A stretch of 5,681 nucleotides of DNA from Endomicrobium sp. (GCA_031273645.1 JAISRM010000288.1:1-5681), one strand, 5' to 3'. Shown: positions 1 to 5,384, counted from the stretch's first letter. Numbers and translations are program-made. The notes: generated from the sequence alone by a model not told the origin.

Positions 1-2
1 TC

Positions 3-22
3 TGTCCCGCTTTCGCGGGACA
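3..22 (-). repeat. GAAA-capped palindrome upstream of bioF
   Basis: Eight-base arms TGTCCCGC and GCGGGACA flank the loop TTTC, so the minus-strand RNA would form an 8-bp stem closed by a GAAA tetraloop. No T-run follows on the plus strand, so it is not a good terminator for anything entering from the left. It matches in design, but not in stem sequence, the palindromes at 2706-2725 and 2886-2905, and looks like a short copy of the same dispersed family. It lies in front of the chosen bioF start, which argues against starting bioF at the ATG at 24. Confidence 0.75.
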
Positions 23-28
23 TATGCC

Positions 29-37
29 TGATATAAA
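29..37 (+). promoter_or_regulatory. possible extended -10 promoter for bioF
   Basis: TGATATAAA fits an extended -10 box (TGn followed by TATAAA). No recognisable -35 hexamer is visible at the usual distance, and that region is occupied by the palindrome at 3-22. Transcription would begin near 44 and give a leader of about 33 bases carrying the AGGAG site. If bioF is instead inside an operon that enters from the left, this box may have no role. Confidence 0.3.
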
Positions 38-38
38 A

Positions 39-51
39 CTGCCGAAGGCAG
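39..51 (+). repeat. small GAA-capped hairpin in the bioF leader
   Basis: CTGCC-GAA-GGCAG forms a 5-bp stem with a GAA triloop. The preceding bases ATAAAAC are also found before the GAA hairpin at 2674-2690, while the stem differs on both arms (TGCC/GGCA here, AGGC/GCCT there), so pairing is kept although the sequence changes. It sits about 17 bases before the bioF ribosome binding site. Confidence 0.55.
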
Positions 52-67
52 CGAAGACAGCAAAGAC

Positions 68-72
68 AGGAG
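68..72 (+). promoter_or_regulatory. ribosome binding site that decides the bioF start
   Basis: AGGAG lies 5 bases before the ATG at 78, an ideal Shine-Dalgarno arrangement. The in-frame ATG at 24 has only a palindrome in front of it. Starting at 78 gives 381 residues, the usual BioF length, and puts the PLP lysine at residue 238, close to Lys236 of the E. coli enzyme. Confidence 0.8.
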
Positions 73-77
73 ATAGG

Positions 78-1223
78 ATGTTTGAAGAATATTTGGAAAA
101 TAAGTTATCGGAAATAGACGGCGCCGGGCTTTTAAGGAAGCTCCGTCTTATATCGTCAAATCCGTCGGCAAAAATTATTATAGGCGATAAAGAATATATA
201 AACTTTTCGTCAAACAATTATTTGGATTTAGCCGGCAACGAAGAAATAAACAAAGCGGCGTCGCAGGCGGCTTTGCAATACGGCGCAGGCGGGGCGTCTT
301 CACGTTTGGTCGGCGGAAATTTTCAGGTTCATAAAATGTTAGAAGGATCGCTTGCTTCTTTCAAAAATAAAAAGGCTTGCCTTGTTTTTCCCAGCGGCTA
401 TCAAACAAATGTCGGCGTGATAAGCGCGCTTGCCCAAAAATCCGATAACGCGTGCATAGTGATGGACAAACTAAACCACGCTTCTTTGTGGGACGGAGCA
501 AAACTTTCCGGCTGCCGAATTTTTGTTTACGAGCATTGCGACATGAACTCTCTGGAATCAGTTTTAAAAAGAACAAAAGATTATAAACTTAAGCTTGCGG
601 TAACCGAATCGGTTTTTTCTATGGACGGCGACATAGCGCCTTTAGCGCAATTTGCGCGTCTTTGCCGAAATTACGGAGCCGTAAGCATGATTGACGAAGC
701 GCATTGCTCAGGAATTTTTGGAAAAAACGGAAGCGGGTTAGACGAGGAAATTGGCGCGGACGCCGACATAATTATAGGCACTCTTTCAAAAGCTTTCGGC
801 GTTCAGGGCGGATTTGTATGCGGCGGGCAAAAACTTATTGATTATTTGATAAACAAAAGCAGGGCGTTCATTTATACTACTGCAATTTCTCCGGTAATAG
901 CGGCCGCAGCTTTAAAATCTTTGGAAATAATAATAAAGTCCGATTCTAAAAGAAAACTGCTCTTAAGCAATGCGCAATATTTGCGCGATAAACTAAAATC
1001 TCTCGGATTTGATGCCGGCAATTCGCAAACCCAGATAATTCCCGTCATAACCGGCTCTTTGTCAAACACGCAAAGAGTTGCGGATATGTTAATGAAAAAC
1101 GGGATTTTTGCGCCCGCGATAAAACCGCCGACAGTTCCCGAAGGCCGCTCGAGAATCAGAATTTCTTTAACGTCCGCGCACACGAAAGAAGACTTAGACA
1201 AACTGATAAAGGAACTAAAATGA
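78..1223 (+). CDS. bioF: 8-amino-7-oxononanoate synthase (BioF)
   Basis: BioF is a cytosolic PLP enzyme of the alpha-oxoamine synthase family. It condenses pimeloyl-ACP or pimeloyl-CoA with L-alanine, releasing CO2 and the carrier, to make 8-amino-7-oxononanoate for biotin. With the start at 78 it has 381 residues, normal for the family. Visible motifs (this numbering) are SSNNYLDLA at 44-52, the glycine-rich GAGGASSRLVGG at 69-80, NHASLWDG with His134, TESVFSMDGD at 176-185, DEAH at 206-209 (Asp for the PLP ring nitrogen, His stacking), GTLSKAFG with the Schiff-base Lys238, and the C-terminal PPTVP..RSRIRISL block. All key residues are present. The stop overlaps the bioA start (ATGA), so the two genes are translationally coupled. 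Related KBL or serine palmitoyltransferase-like enzymes share the fold, but coupling to bioA makes BioF by far the best call. Confidence 0.95.
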   Translation: MFEEYLENKLSEIDGAGLLRKLRLISSNPSAKIIIGDKEYINFSSNNYLDLAGNEEINKAASQAALQYGAGGASSRLVGGNFQVHKMLEGSLASFKNKKACLVFPSGYQTNVGVISALAQKSDNACIVMDKLNHASLWDGAKLSGCRIFVYEHCDMNSLESVLKRTKDYKLKLAVTESVFSMDGDIAPLAQFARLCRNYGAVSMIDEAHCSGIFGKNGSGLDEEIGADADIIIGTLSKAFGVQGGFVCGGQKLIDYLINKSRAFIYTTAISPVIAAAALKSLEIIIKSDSKRKLLLSNAQYLRDKLKSLGFDAGNSQTQIIPVITGSLSNTQRVADMLMKNGIFAPAIKPPTVPEGRSRIRISLTSAHTKEDLDKLIKELK

Positions 1224-2644
1224 ACGCTAAACAAAAAAGAGGTTTAGTTAAATCCGATAAAAAAAATATCTGGCATCCGTTTACGCAAATGGCTGACTGG
1301 ATAAACGACGATCCGTGCCGTCCGCTTATTATTGACAGAGCCGAAGGCAATTATTTGTACGATATAGACGGCGTAAAATACATTGACGGCGTTTCGTCTT
1401 TGTGGGTAAACAATTTGGGGCACAAAAATCCCGCAATCGATAAAGCCGTCAAAAAGCAGCTCGAGCTTGTAGCCCACACCACGTTTTTGGGTCTTACGCA
1501 TAAACCGGCTATAGAACTTGCGTCAAATCTTTTAAAAATTTTGCCGAAAAATCTCAAGAAAATATTTTATTCGGACAACGGTTCTACTGCGGTAGAAATC
1601 GCTTTAAAAATGGCCTATCAGTATTGGCGGTTTAAAGGTCAAAAAAGAAGTTCGTTTTTATCTTTAAGAAACGCTTATCACGGCGACACAATAGGAGCCG
1701 TTTCGGTCGGCGGAACGGATTTATTTCATAAAAAGTTTGGCGATCTGCTCTTTAAAGCGCGCTTTGCGCCGTCGCCTTTTTGCGTAAGCTGTAAATTTAA
1801 AAAGAGGGACAAAGTCCCTTTCCCGCTGAAAGCAAAAACGTTTAAAGAACATAACAAAATTATGGGCTGCGACGGAGAATGCATAAAGGAAGCGGAAAAC
1901 ATTTTAAAAAAACACGCCAGAAATATAGCCGCAGCCGTGATAGAACCTTTAAATCAGGCTGCAGCCGGAATGATAATTATGCCAAAAGGCTATTTGTCGC
2001 AATACGCAGCGCTTTGCAAAAAATACGGCGCGCTTCTTATTTGCGACGAGGTCGCCACCGGTTTTGGAAGAACGGGCAAAATGTTTGCCGTAGAAAGCGA
2101 GAACGTTAAACCCGATTTTATGTGTTTGTCAAAAGGAATTACCGGCGGATATATGCCGCTTGCGGTTACCGCCGCGACAAACGAAATTTATAACGCTTTT
2201 TTAGGGAAATACGAAGAATTTAAAACTTTCTTTCACGGGCATTCTTATACGGCAAACCCTTTGGCATGCGCTGCGGCAAACGCCGTTTTAAATATTTTTA
2301 AACGCGGCAAAATTTTAAAAAAACTTGCGCCGAAAATAAAATATCTGGAGAAAGAGCTTTCAAAGTTAAACGGACATAAATTTGCGGGAAATATCCGCCA
2401 ATGCGGAGTAATGGCGGCGATAGATATTGCAGGATTTGATTCAAATTTAAAAGTCGGCGCAAAGATTTGCGCCGATATGAGAAAAGACGGAATAATTATA
2501 AGAAATTTGGGCAACAGCCTTGTATTATTTTTACCGCTGACAATAACAAAACAAGAAATTTCAAAAATAATAAAATCAATAAAAACCCAATTAGACAAAC
2601 TCCCCCGCAGCCGCAGCGGCATTACCCGCTTTATTAAAAAATGA
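1220..2644 (+). CDS. bioA: adenosylmethionine-8-amino-7-oxononanoate aminotransferase (BioA)
   Basis: BioA is a class III PLP aminotransferase that converts the BioF product, 8-amino-7-oxononanoate, to 7,8-diaminopelargonate, normally with S-adenosylmethionine as amino donor. It has 474 residues, somewhat longer than the E. coli enzyme (429). Motifs in order are WHPFTQM at 18-24 (a BioA hallmark), YDIDGVKYIDGVSSLW at 47-62, DNGSTAVEIALK at 119-130 (PLP phosphate), AYHGDT at 152-157, IEPL.QAAAGM at 241-251, CDEVATGFGRTG at 275-286 with the pyridoxal Asp276, LSKGITGGYMPL with the Schiff-base Lys305, HGHSYTANPLACAAA at 339-353 and Arg428 near the end. A 30-residue stretch holds CVSC (188-191) and CDGEC (217-221), a cysteine arrangement resembling that in some Bacillus-type BioA proteins. 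AAGGA lies 6 bases before the ATG. The last dozen residues are basic and look non-conserved. Confidence 0.95.
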   Translation: MNAKQKRGLVKSDKKNIWHPFTQMADWINDDPCRPLIIDRAEGNYLYDIDGVKYIDGVSSLWVNNLGHKNPAIDKAVKKQLELVAHTTFLGLTHKPAIELASNLLKILPKNLKKIFYSDNGSTAVEIALKMAYQYWRFKGQKRSSFLSLRNAYHGDTIGAVSVGGTDLFHKKFGDLLFKARFAPSPFCVSCKFKKRDKVPFPLKAKTFKEHNKIMGCDGECIKEAENILKKHARNIAAAVIEPLNQAAAGMIIMPKGYLSQYAALCKKYGALLICDEVATGFGRTGKMFAVESENVKPDFMCLSKGITGGYMPLAVTAATNEIYNAFLGKYEEFKTFFHGHSYTANPLACAAANAVLNIFKRGKILKKLAPKIKYLEKELSKLNGHKFAGNIRQCGVMAAIDIAGFDSNLKVGAKICADMRKDGIIIRNLGNSLVLFLPLTITKQEISKIIKSIKTQLDKLPRSRSGITRFIKK

Positions 2645-2668
2645 CAAAAACAGCCTCTGTCTGTGTTT

Positions 2669-2690
2669 CATAAAACAGGCGAAGCCTGTT
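2669..2690 (+). repeat. GAA-capped hairpin after bioA, copy 1
   Basis: The arms AACAGGC and GCCTGTT surround a GAA triloop (7-bp stem) at 2674-2690. The whole 22 bases from CATAAAAC to GCCTGTT recur exactly at 2957-2978. It begins 25 bases after the bioA stop and could stabilise or weakly end the bio transcript, but the following bases GTCTTTCAG are not a proper U-tract. Confidence 0.8.
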
Positions 2691-2700
2691 GTCTTTCAGT

Positions 2701-2768
2701 TTGTCATTTCCGTGAAAACGGAAATCCAAGTTTGCTAAAAAATTCTTTTTACATTGTATTTTTAAAAG
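2701..2768 (+). repeat. short form of the dispersed palindromic element
   Basis: The core at 2706-2725 is an 8-bp stem (ATTTCCGT/ACGGAAAT) with a GAAA tetraloop. The left flank TGTCTTTCAGTTTGTCATT (2690-2708) and the right flank TCCAAGTTTGCTAAAAAATT with following T-rich bases match those around the long copies at 5283-5384 and 5404-5518. This is therefore the same element with a 4-base loop where the long copies carry about 55 bases. Similarity to the long copy weakens after about 2755. Confidence 0.8.
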
Positions 2769-2800
2769 AAATAATGTTAGAAACTGTATTAATATTAAAA

Positions 2801-2876
2801 ATGGATCCCCACCCGATAGAAACACTCGAGCGCAGGCTGCTTAGGAAGAAAGAATATTAAAAACGCGAGGATGACA
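2801..2876 (-). repeat. long palindromic element, inverted copy
   Basis: The reverse complement of this stretch reads TGTCATCCTCGCGTTTTTAA, continues through TTCTTCCTAAGCAGCCTGCG, and ends in ATCGGGTGGGGATCCAT. It is nearly the same as 5284-5358 and 5405-5480 on the plus strand. An internal hairpin, CTCGA with TCGGG around a loop of about 9 bases, is kept through a G-T wobble. The A+T-rich right flank of the other copies is missing here, so this copy is truncated or ends at a different boundary. Confidence 0.8.
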
Positions 2877-2885
2877 GCGGCGGCT

Positions 2886-2905
2886 ATTCCCATTTTCATG
2901 GGAAT
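2886..2905 (-). repeat. GAAA-capped palindrome
   Basis: The arms ATTCCCAT and ATGGGAAT enclose TTTC, giving on the minus strand an 8-bp stem with a GAAA tetraloop followed by the family's GTCATT edge (GACAA at 2906-2910 on the plus strand). Compared with 2706-2725 the stem differs at several positions with both partners changed, so pairing is conserved. Confidence 0.75.
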
Positions 2906-2931
2906 GACAAACCTTGTAAAAACGACAGACG

Positions 2932-2953
2932 CAAACAAAACAGACATTGTTTG
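2932..2953. promoter_or_regulatory. 7-base inverted repeat, possible operator
   Basis: CAAACAA (2932-2938) and TTGTTTG (2947-2953) are perfect inverted repeats separated by 8 bases, with centres about 15 bases apart, too wide for the usual one-turn dimer site. The repeat lies about 40 bases before the -10 box of the membrane-protein gene, where an activator or repressor could act. It has no second copy in the window and could be chance in A/C-rich DNA. Confidence 0.2.
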
Positions 2954-2956
2954 TAC

Positions 2957-2979
2957 CATAAAACAGGCGAAGCCTGTTT
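2957..2979 (+). repeat. GAA-capped hairpin, copy 2
   Basis: This is an exact second copy of the 22-base CATAAAAC...GCCTGTT sequence at 2669-2690. Here the stem extends to 8 bp (AAACAGGC/GCCTGTTT, GAA loop, 2961-2979). It ends about 10 bases before the extended -10 box at 2989, so it occupies the place where a -35 box would lie. It is also inside the reading frame if translation began at the TTG at 2951, which is one reason to reject that start. Confidence 0.8.
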
Positions 2980-2988
2980 GGTTAAAAA

Positions 2989-2997
2989 TGCTATAAT
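2989..2997 (+). promoter_or_regulatory. extended -10 promoter, probably giving a leaderless mRNA
   Basis: TGCTATAAT is a perfect extended -10 box (TGn plus TATAAT). Seven bases separate it from the ATG at 3005, so transcription would begin at or within a base or two of the start codon. No Shine-Dalgarno sequence precedes that ATG. No -35 hexamer is present at 16-18 bases, which extended -10 promoters can tolerate. Confidence 0.6.
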
Positions 2998-3004
2998 TGA
3001 CGAA

Positions 3005-4561
3005 ATGAAATCTCTATTTTGCCTCAAAAATATTATTGCGGCCGTTATTGTTTCCGTTGCGGTTTTTGCGGTTTATTTCGGCAATTTTTCAAACGGTTTT
3101 ACTCCTTTTGACGATCGCGATGAAATAGTAACAAACCCTCTTGTAAATCCGCAAATAAATTCTTTTAAAGATATTCTGCTTGATTTTCAGACATTTCATT
3201 TCTATGTTCCGTTAAAAAACGCCGTCAATTTATGGTTAAACAAAATTTCGTTTTTAGACCCGCGTTTACAGCATTTGGTCAGCGATTTTCTGCATTTGTT
3301 AAACGTTTTGCTTTGTTTTGTTCTGGTTTTAAAACTTTCAAAATCGTTTAGAATTTCTTTTTTAACGGCTTTATTTTTTGCCGTTTCTCCGGCGTGCAGC
3401 AATTCGATCAACGAAATATCTGCAAGGGGTCATCTTTTTACGGCCTTTTTCGGACAGATTTCCGTATTATTTTATATTTTTGCCGATGAAAACCGCGAAA
3501 AATTTTTGAAAAGAACGCTTTTTAGAATTTTGTCTGCCGCCGTGTTTTTTGCCGGACTATTTTTCTGGGTTACGCTTGCCGTTCTGCCTTTGTTTATTTT
3601 TGTTTACGAATGTCTCAAAAAAGAGAGGATCGCCATAAAACAGCTTTTTTTCAGGCTCTTGCTGCCTTTTTTTATGGCGTCGGCAATATGCGTAAGCATA
3701 AACGTTTTTATAGCTCCTATGGCAAAAATGCAGTCCACGCAAAATTTTACGGTCATAGATTCAAACGATCCGAACGCCGGCGCCGTCATAGGAAACGGGC
3801 TGGAACCTTTTTATAAAATATGGGGCGCGTCTTTGCTTTATAAAGTTCCGGTTACGGTTTCAAAATACATTACTCTCTGTTTTGTCTATCCTTTTTTTGA
3901 CGCCGCTATCGAAATGCCCGGCGGAAATTTTTTAGCTAATCTTATTTGCGCGGTTCCTCTTTGCATTTTTATAGCGTTAAGCTTTTTAATTTGGCGAAAA
4001 GATCGGCAATTGATTTTTGGTTCGGCTTTGTTTTTTATATTTCTTATTCCGGGCATTTTTTTTATATATCCGACGCAGGCGCCTATTTTAAGGTATCTTT
4101 ATTTTCCGGCCGCAGGCGCGGCTTATACGGTTTTTGCTTTTCTTGAACTTTATGTTTTCTGCAAAATCGGAGGCGGATATAAAAAATGGGCTGTAATTTT
4201 CATTATAAGTTTATGGTTTGTTTATATGGGCGTTAATTCATATACGAGAAAATATTTGTGGGAAAATCCTGCAACTGTAATAAACGCTATGATAGAAAAC
4301 GGCGGCTACGCTTCCTGCTGGGGCTGGTTTTTAAAAGGGGAGCTAAGCTTTGGAAATAAAAATAAGCTGATTTGTTTTCTGAAATCCCAAGAAGAACTTT
4401 TAAAAGTAAGTCCCAAAAAAGTTGCCAATTACGAAATTGTAAAACAAAATTTGGAAGAAGTTATAAAAAATCTGGTTTCAGATTTGGACAACGAACAAAA
4501 AGTTTTGTCTCCAAAAAAACCGGCGAAGAGAGTTGAAAATGAAAATTATAACCATATTTAA
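3005..4561 (+). CDS. GT-C superfamily membrane glycosyltransferase, TMTC-like
   Basis: This is a polytopic membrane protein of 518 residues with about 11 predicted spans and a soluble C-terminal part of about 105 residues. After the first span (9-25) comes the loop NGFTPFDDRDEIVTNPLV with the acidic pair Asp36-Asp37, typical of the catalytic loop in GT-C enzymes that use lipid-linked sugars. Two further blocks resemble TMTC/DUF1736-type proteins: FAVSPACSNSINEISARGHL at about 125-144 (family pattern HPxxxEAVxxIxGRxxLL) and RYLYFPAAGAAY at 363-374 (family RYLYLPSxG). The usual C-terminal TPR repeats are not evident. Substrate and acceptor cannot be read from sequence. The ATG at 3005 is preferred over the TTG at 2951, which lies in repeat DNA and would add 18 non-family residues. 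The last 20 or so residues are encoded by repeat sequence (4499-4527), and the gene overlaps the next by 23 bases. Confidence 0.7.
   Translation: MKSLFCLKNIIAAVIVSVAVFAVYFGNFSNGFTPFDDRDEIVTNPLVNPQINSFKDILLDFQTFHFYVPLKNAVNLWLNKISFLDPRLQHLVSDFLHLLNVLLCFVLVLKLSKSFRISFLTALFFAVSPACSNSINEISARGHLFTAFFGQISVLFYIFADENREKFLKRTLFRILSAAVFFAGLFFWVTLAVLPLFIFVYECLKKERIAIKQLFFRLLLPFFMASAICVSINVFIAPMAKMQSTQNFTVIDSNDPNAGAVIGNGLEPFYKIWGASLLYKVPVTVSKYITLCFVYPFFDAAIEMPGGNFLANLICAVPLCIFIALSFLIWRKDRQLIFGSALFFIFLIPGIFFIYPTQAPILRYLYFPAAGAAYTVFAFLELYVFCKIGGGYKKWAVIFIISLWFVYMGVNSYTRKYLWENPATVINAMIENGGYASCWGWFLKGELSFGNKNKLICFLKSQEELLKVSPKKVANYEIVKQNLEEVIKNLVSDLDNEQKVLSPKKPAKRVENENYNHI
4499..4527 (+). repeat. array fragment embedded in the 3' end of the membrane-protein gene
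   Basis: These 29 bases are identical to 5137-5165 in the tandem array. They start at AAAGTTTTGTCTCC and stop in the loop of the CCGGC-GAAA-GCCGG hairpin, so the second arm is lost and no terminator can form inside the gene. The piece is read as KVLSPKKPAK, and the same frame in the array gives the same peptide. Weaker similarity may extend left (TTGGACAAC here, TTGGCAAC in the array). Confidence 0.85.
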
Positions 4562-5018
4562 CATCGGGACGGTTTTACTTGCGGCGGTATTTGCGTATTC
4601 CTGCGCTGTCGGAAAACTGCAATGCAGCGATTACGTTATTAATTCGCTTTATGAAAGAAAAATATATTTGCCTAAAACAAGCGCAAACGGTCTTGACTTT
4701 CATATGCGCGCTTCGCAGCAATGGCGTCTGATAAAACGCACTCCTAAAGGTAAACTTGATCATCAGTCCGCTTTTACCGCAGCAAAAAGCGGGTTAACCG
4801 TTATCTGCGCATATAATACCGGCAGCTCAAAAAGCGGTCATGTCGCCGTAGTTGACGGAAAAAAACAAATGTTTTGGAGCGATAAATATAAAGCATCCGT
4901 GCCTTATGTTTCAGGCAGCGTCGAAGGCAGAAAACCTGTAACTGAGCCGCTGTCTTATCAATTCAGCGCAGATAAAGAGCCTAAAATGAGTTATTACGTT
5001 TATCTTAATAACAATTAA
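4539..5018 (+). CDS. small exported CHAP/NlpC-P60-like cysteine peptidase
   Basis: The product has 159 residues and an N-terminal export signal (Lys2, hydrophobic 3-19, then AYSC at 19-22). AYSC is an imperfect lipobox, so either a lipoprotein or an ordinary cleaved signal is possible. The mature part begins with QCSDYVINSLYERKIYLP, like the catalytic-cysteine helix of CHAP/NlpC-P60-type peptidoglycan amidases (Cys29). Further on is SGHVAVVDG with the expected histidine (His101). GLTVICAYN at 85-93 would be the strand before it. Such proteins cut peptide cross-links or amide bonds in the cell wall. The fold assignment rests on the Cys...GHVAVV spacing alone, and the protein is near the lower size limit, so an inactive or unrelated exported protein is possible. 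The ATG at 4539 follows AAGAGAG by 6 bases; the TTG at 4533 would add only two residues. It is translationally coupled to the membrane protein and ends just before a terminator. Confidence 0.5.
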   Translation: MKIITIFNIGTVLLAAVFAYSCAVGKLQCSDYVINSLYERKIYLPKTSANGLDFHMRASQQWRLIKRTPKGKLDHQSAFTAAKSGLTVICAYNTGSSKSGHVAVVDGKKQMFWSDKYKASVPYVSGSVEGRKPVTEPLSYQFSADKEPKMSYYVYLNNN

Positions 5019-5022
5019 CGCC

Positions 5023-5045
5023 GGCTGGCATTCGCCAGCTTTTTT
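5023..5045 (+). terminator. intrinsic terminator of the membrane-protein/peptidase operon
   Basis: The GCTGGC/GCCAGC stem (6 bp, plus one G-T pair) with an ATTC loop is followed directly by six T. It starts 5 bases after the peptidase stop codon, the expected place for a rho-independent terminator. Confidence 0.85.
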
Positions 5046-5075
5046 GTGTTATGTTGGCAACAAAAGTCTTGTCTC

Positions 5076-5098
5076 CAAAAAGAACCGGCGAAAGCCGG
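5076..5098 (-). terminator. minus-strand intrinsic terminator, unit 1
   Basis: On the minus strand CCGGC-TTTC-GCCGG (5085-5098) is followed by TTCTTTTT. The stem is short but all G-C. It would stop transcription entering the operon from the right. Confidence 0.6.
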
Positions 5099-5119
5099 CT
5101 GGCGTTCGCCAGCTTTTTT
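5098..5119 (+). terminator. plus-strand intrinsic terminator, unit 2
   Basis: GCTGGC-GTTC-GCCAGC is followed by six T. It abuts the minus-strand hairpin at 5085-5098, so the two form a back-to-back bidirectional module (A-tract, hairpin, hairpin, T-tract). Confidence 0.75.
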
Positions 5120-5150
5120 GTGTTATGTTGGCAACTAAAGTTTTGTCTCC

Positions 5151-5171
5151 AAAAAAACCGGCGAAAGCCGG
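5151..5171 (-). terminator. minus-strand intrinsic terminator, unit 2
   Basis: CCGGC-TTTC-GCCGG on the minus strand is followed by an unbroken run of seven T. This is the best of the three minus-strand terminators. Confidence 0.65.
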
Positions 5172-5173
5172 CG

Positions 5174-5195
5174 GCTGGCATTCGCCAGATTTTTT
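5174..5195 (+). terminator. plus-strand intrinsic terminator, unit 3
   Basis: CTGGC-ATTC-GCCAG (5175-5188) is followed by A and six T. The final stem pair of the other units is lost through a C-to-A change, so the stem is 5 bp. Confidence 0.65.
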
Positions 5196-5224
5196 GTGTT
5201 ATGTTGGCAACAAAAGTCTTGTCT

Positions 5225-5249
5225 CCAAAAAAGAACCGGCGAAAGCCGG
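5225..5249 (-). terminator. minus-strand intrinsic terminator, unit 3
   Basis: The CCGGC-TTTC-GCCGG stem is followed on the minus strand by TTC and then six T. No plus-strand hairpin follows this unit, so it closes the array. Confidence 0.6.
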
Positions 5250-5282
5250 CAACTAAAATCTTAATTCCAAAGCCTTTTTGTT

Positions 5283-5384
5283 TTGTCATTCTCGCGTTTT
5301 TAATATTTGTTCTTCCTTAGCAGCCTGCGCCCGAATGTTTCTATCGGGTGGAAATCCAAGTTTGCTAAAAAATTATTTTTACAA
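5283..5384 (+). repeat. long palindromic element, direct copy 1
   Basis: It runs from TTGTCATTCTCGCG through TTTTTAATATTTGTTCTTCC and GCAGCCTGC to ATCGGGTGGAAATCCAAG, then GTTTGCTAAAAAATTATTTT. It matches copy 2 (period 121) closely and 2801-2876 in reverse. The internal hairpin CCCGA-(9 bases)-TCGGG is perfectly paired here. No coding frame is conserved among the copies. Confidence 0.85.

Larger units (their letters stand above)
2645..3004. other. repeat-filled gap between bioA and the membrane-protein gene
   Basis: I see no credible gene in these 360 bases. Almost all of the gap is repeat: a GAA hairpin (2669-2690), a GAAA palindrome with its conserved flank (2701-2768), an inverted long element (2801-2876), another GAAA palindrome (2886-2905), an inverted repeat (2932-2953) and a second GAA hairpin (2957-2979). 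Short reading frames crossing it on either strand translate the repeats, including the phrase HFRENGNPS often seen in spurious repeat-encoded proteins. There is no strong intrinsic terminator after bioA, because the first hairpin lacks a T-run. Confidence 0.8.
5019..5274 (+). repeat. tandem array of double-terminator units
   Basis: Three units start at GCTGGC (5024, 5098, 5174), with periods of 74 and 76 bases. Each reads: hairpin GCTGGC-RTTC-GCCAG, six T, GTGTTATGTTGGCAAC, an AAAGTYTTGTCTCC segment, five to seven A, then hairpin CCGGC-GAAA-GCCGG. Units 1 and 3 share CAACAAAAGTCTTG, while unit 2 has CAACTAAAGTTTTG. A degraded fourth piece (AACTAAAATCTTAATTCC, 5251-5268) follows without the T-hairpin part. 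Open frames run through the array on both strands only because the unit lacks stops; none is a gene. Confidence 0.9.

Noticed and set aside
24..77. Longer bioF with 18 extra N-terminal residues from the ATG at 24
   Set aside because: No ribosome binding site precedes it, it begins beside a palindrome, the extra residues are low-complexity Lys/Ala/Thr, and the ATG at 78 has a strong AGGAG and gives the normal family length.
1..77. BirA/BioR-type biotin operator upstream of bioF
   Set aside because: No inverted repeat resembling the known operators (TTGTAAACC- or TTATMKATAA-like) is visible; the palindrome at 3-22 belongs to the dispersed family instead.
2673..2696. Intrinsic terminator for bioFA
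   Set aside because: The hairpin is good, but GTCTTTCAG after it lacks a U-tract, and the identical hairpin at 2957 occurs just before a promoter; better treated as a repeat.
2634..2825. 63-codon minus-strand frame over the same gap
   Set aside because: It also translates the repeat elements (RFHGNDK from the palindrome) and overlaps the bioA end; no initiation signal.
2663..2860. 65-codon plus-strand frame between bioA and the membrane-protein gene
   Set aside because: Its sequence is made of the dispersed repeats (HFRENGNPS comes from the GAAA palindrome), it has no ribosome binding site, and the same repeats elsewhere are read in other frames or stopped.
2951..3004. TTG start that extends the membrane protein by 18 residues
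   Set aside because: The extension translates the GAA hairpin repeat, and the extended -10 box lies inside it, so a transcript from that promoter could not include it.
5019..5250. CRISPR array
   Set aside because: The repeats are contiguous, with near-identical sequence between hairpins rather than unique spacers, and no cas genes are visible.
5005..5320. Long open frames on both strands across the tandem array (94 codons minus; 70 and 89 codons plus)
   Set aside because: The repeat unit simply has few stop codons. Openness on both strands and in two plus frames, with unit-to-unit shifts of 74 and 76 bases that change frame, is not how a real repeat protein looks.
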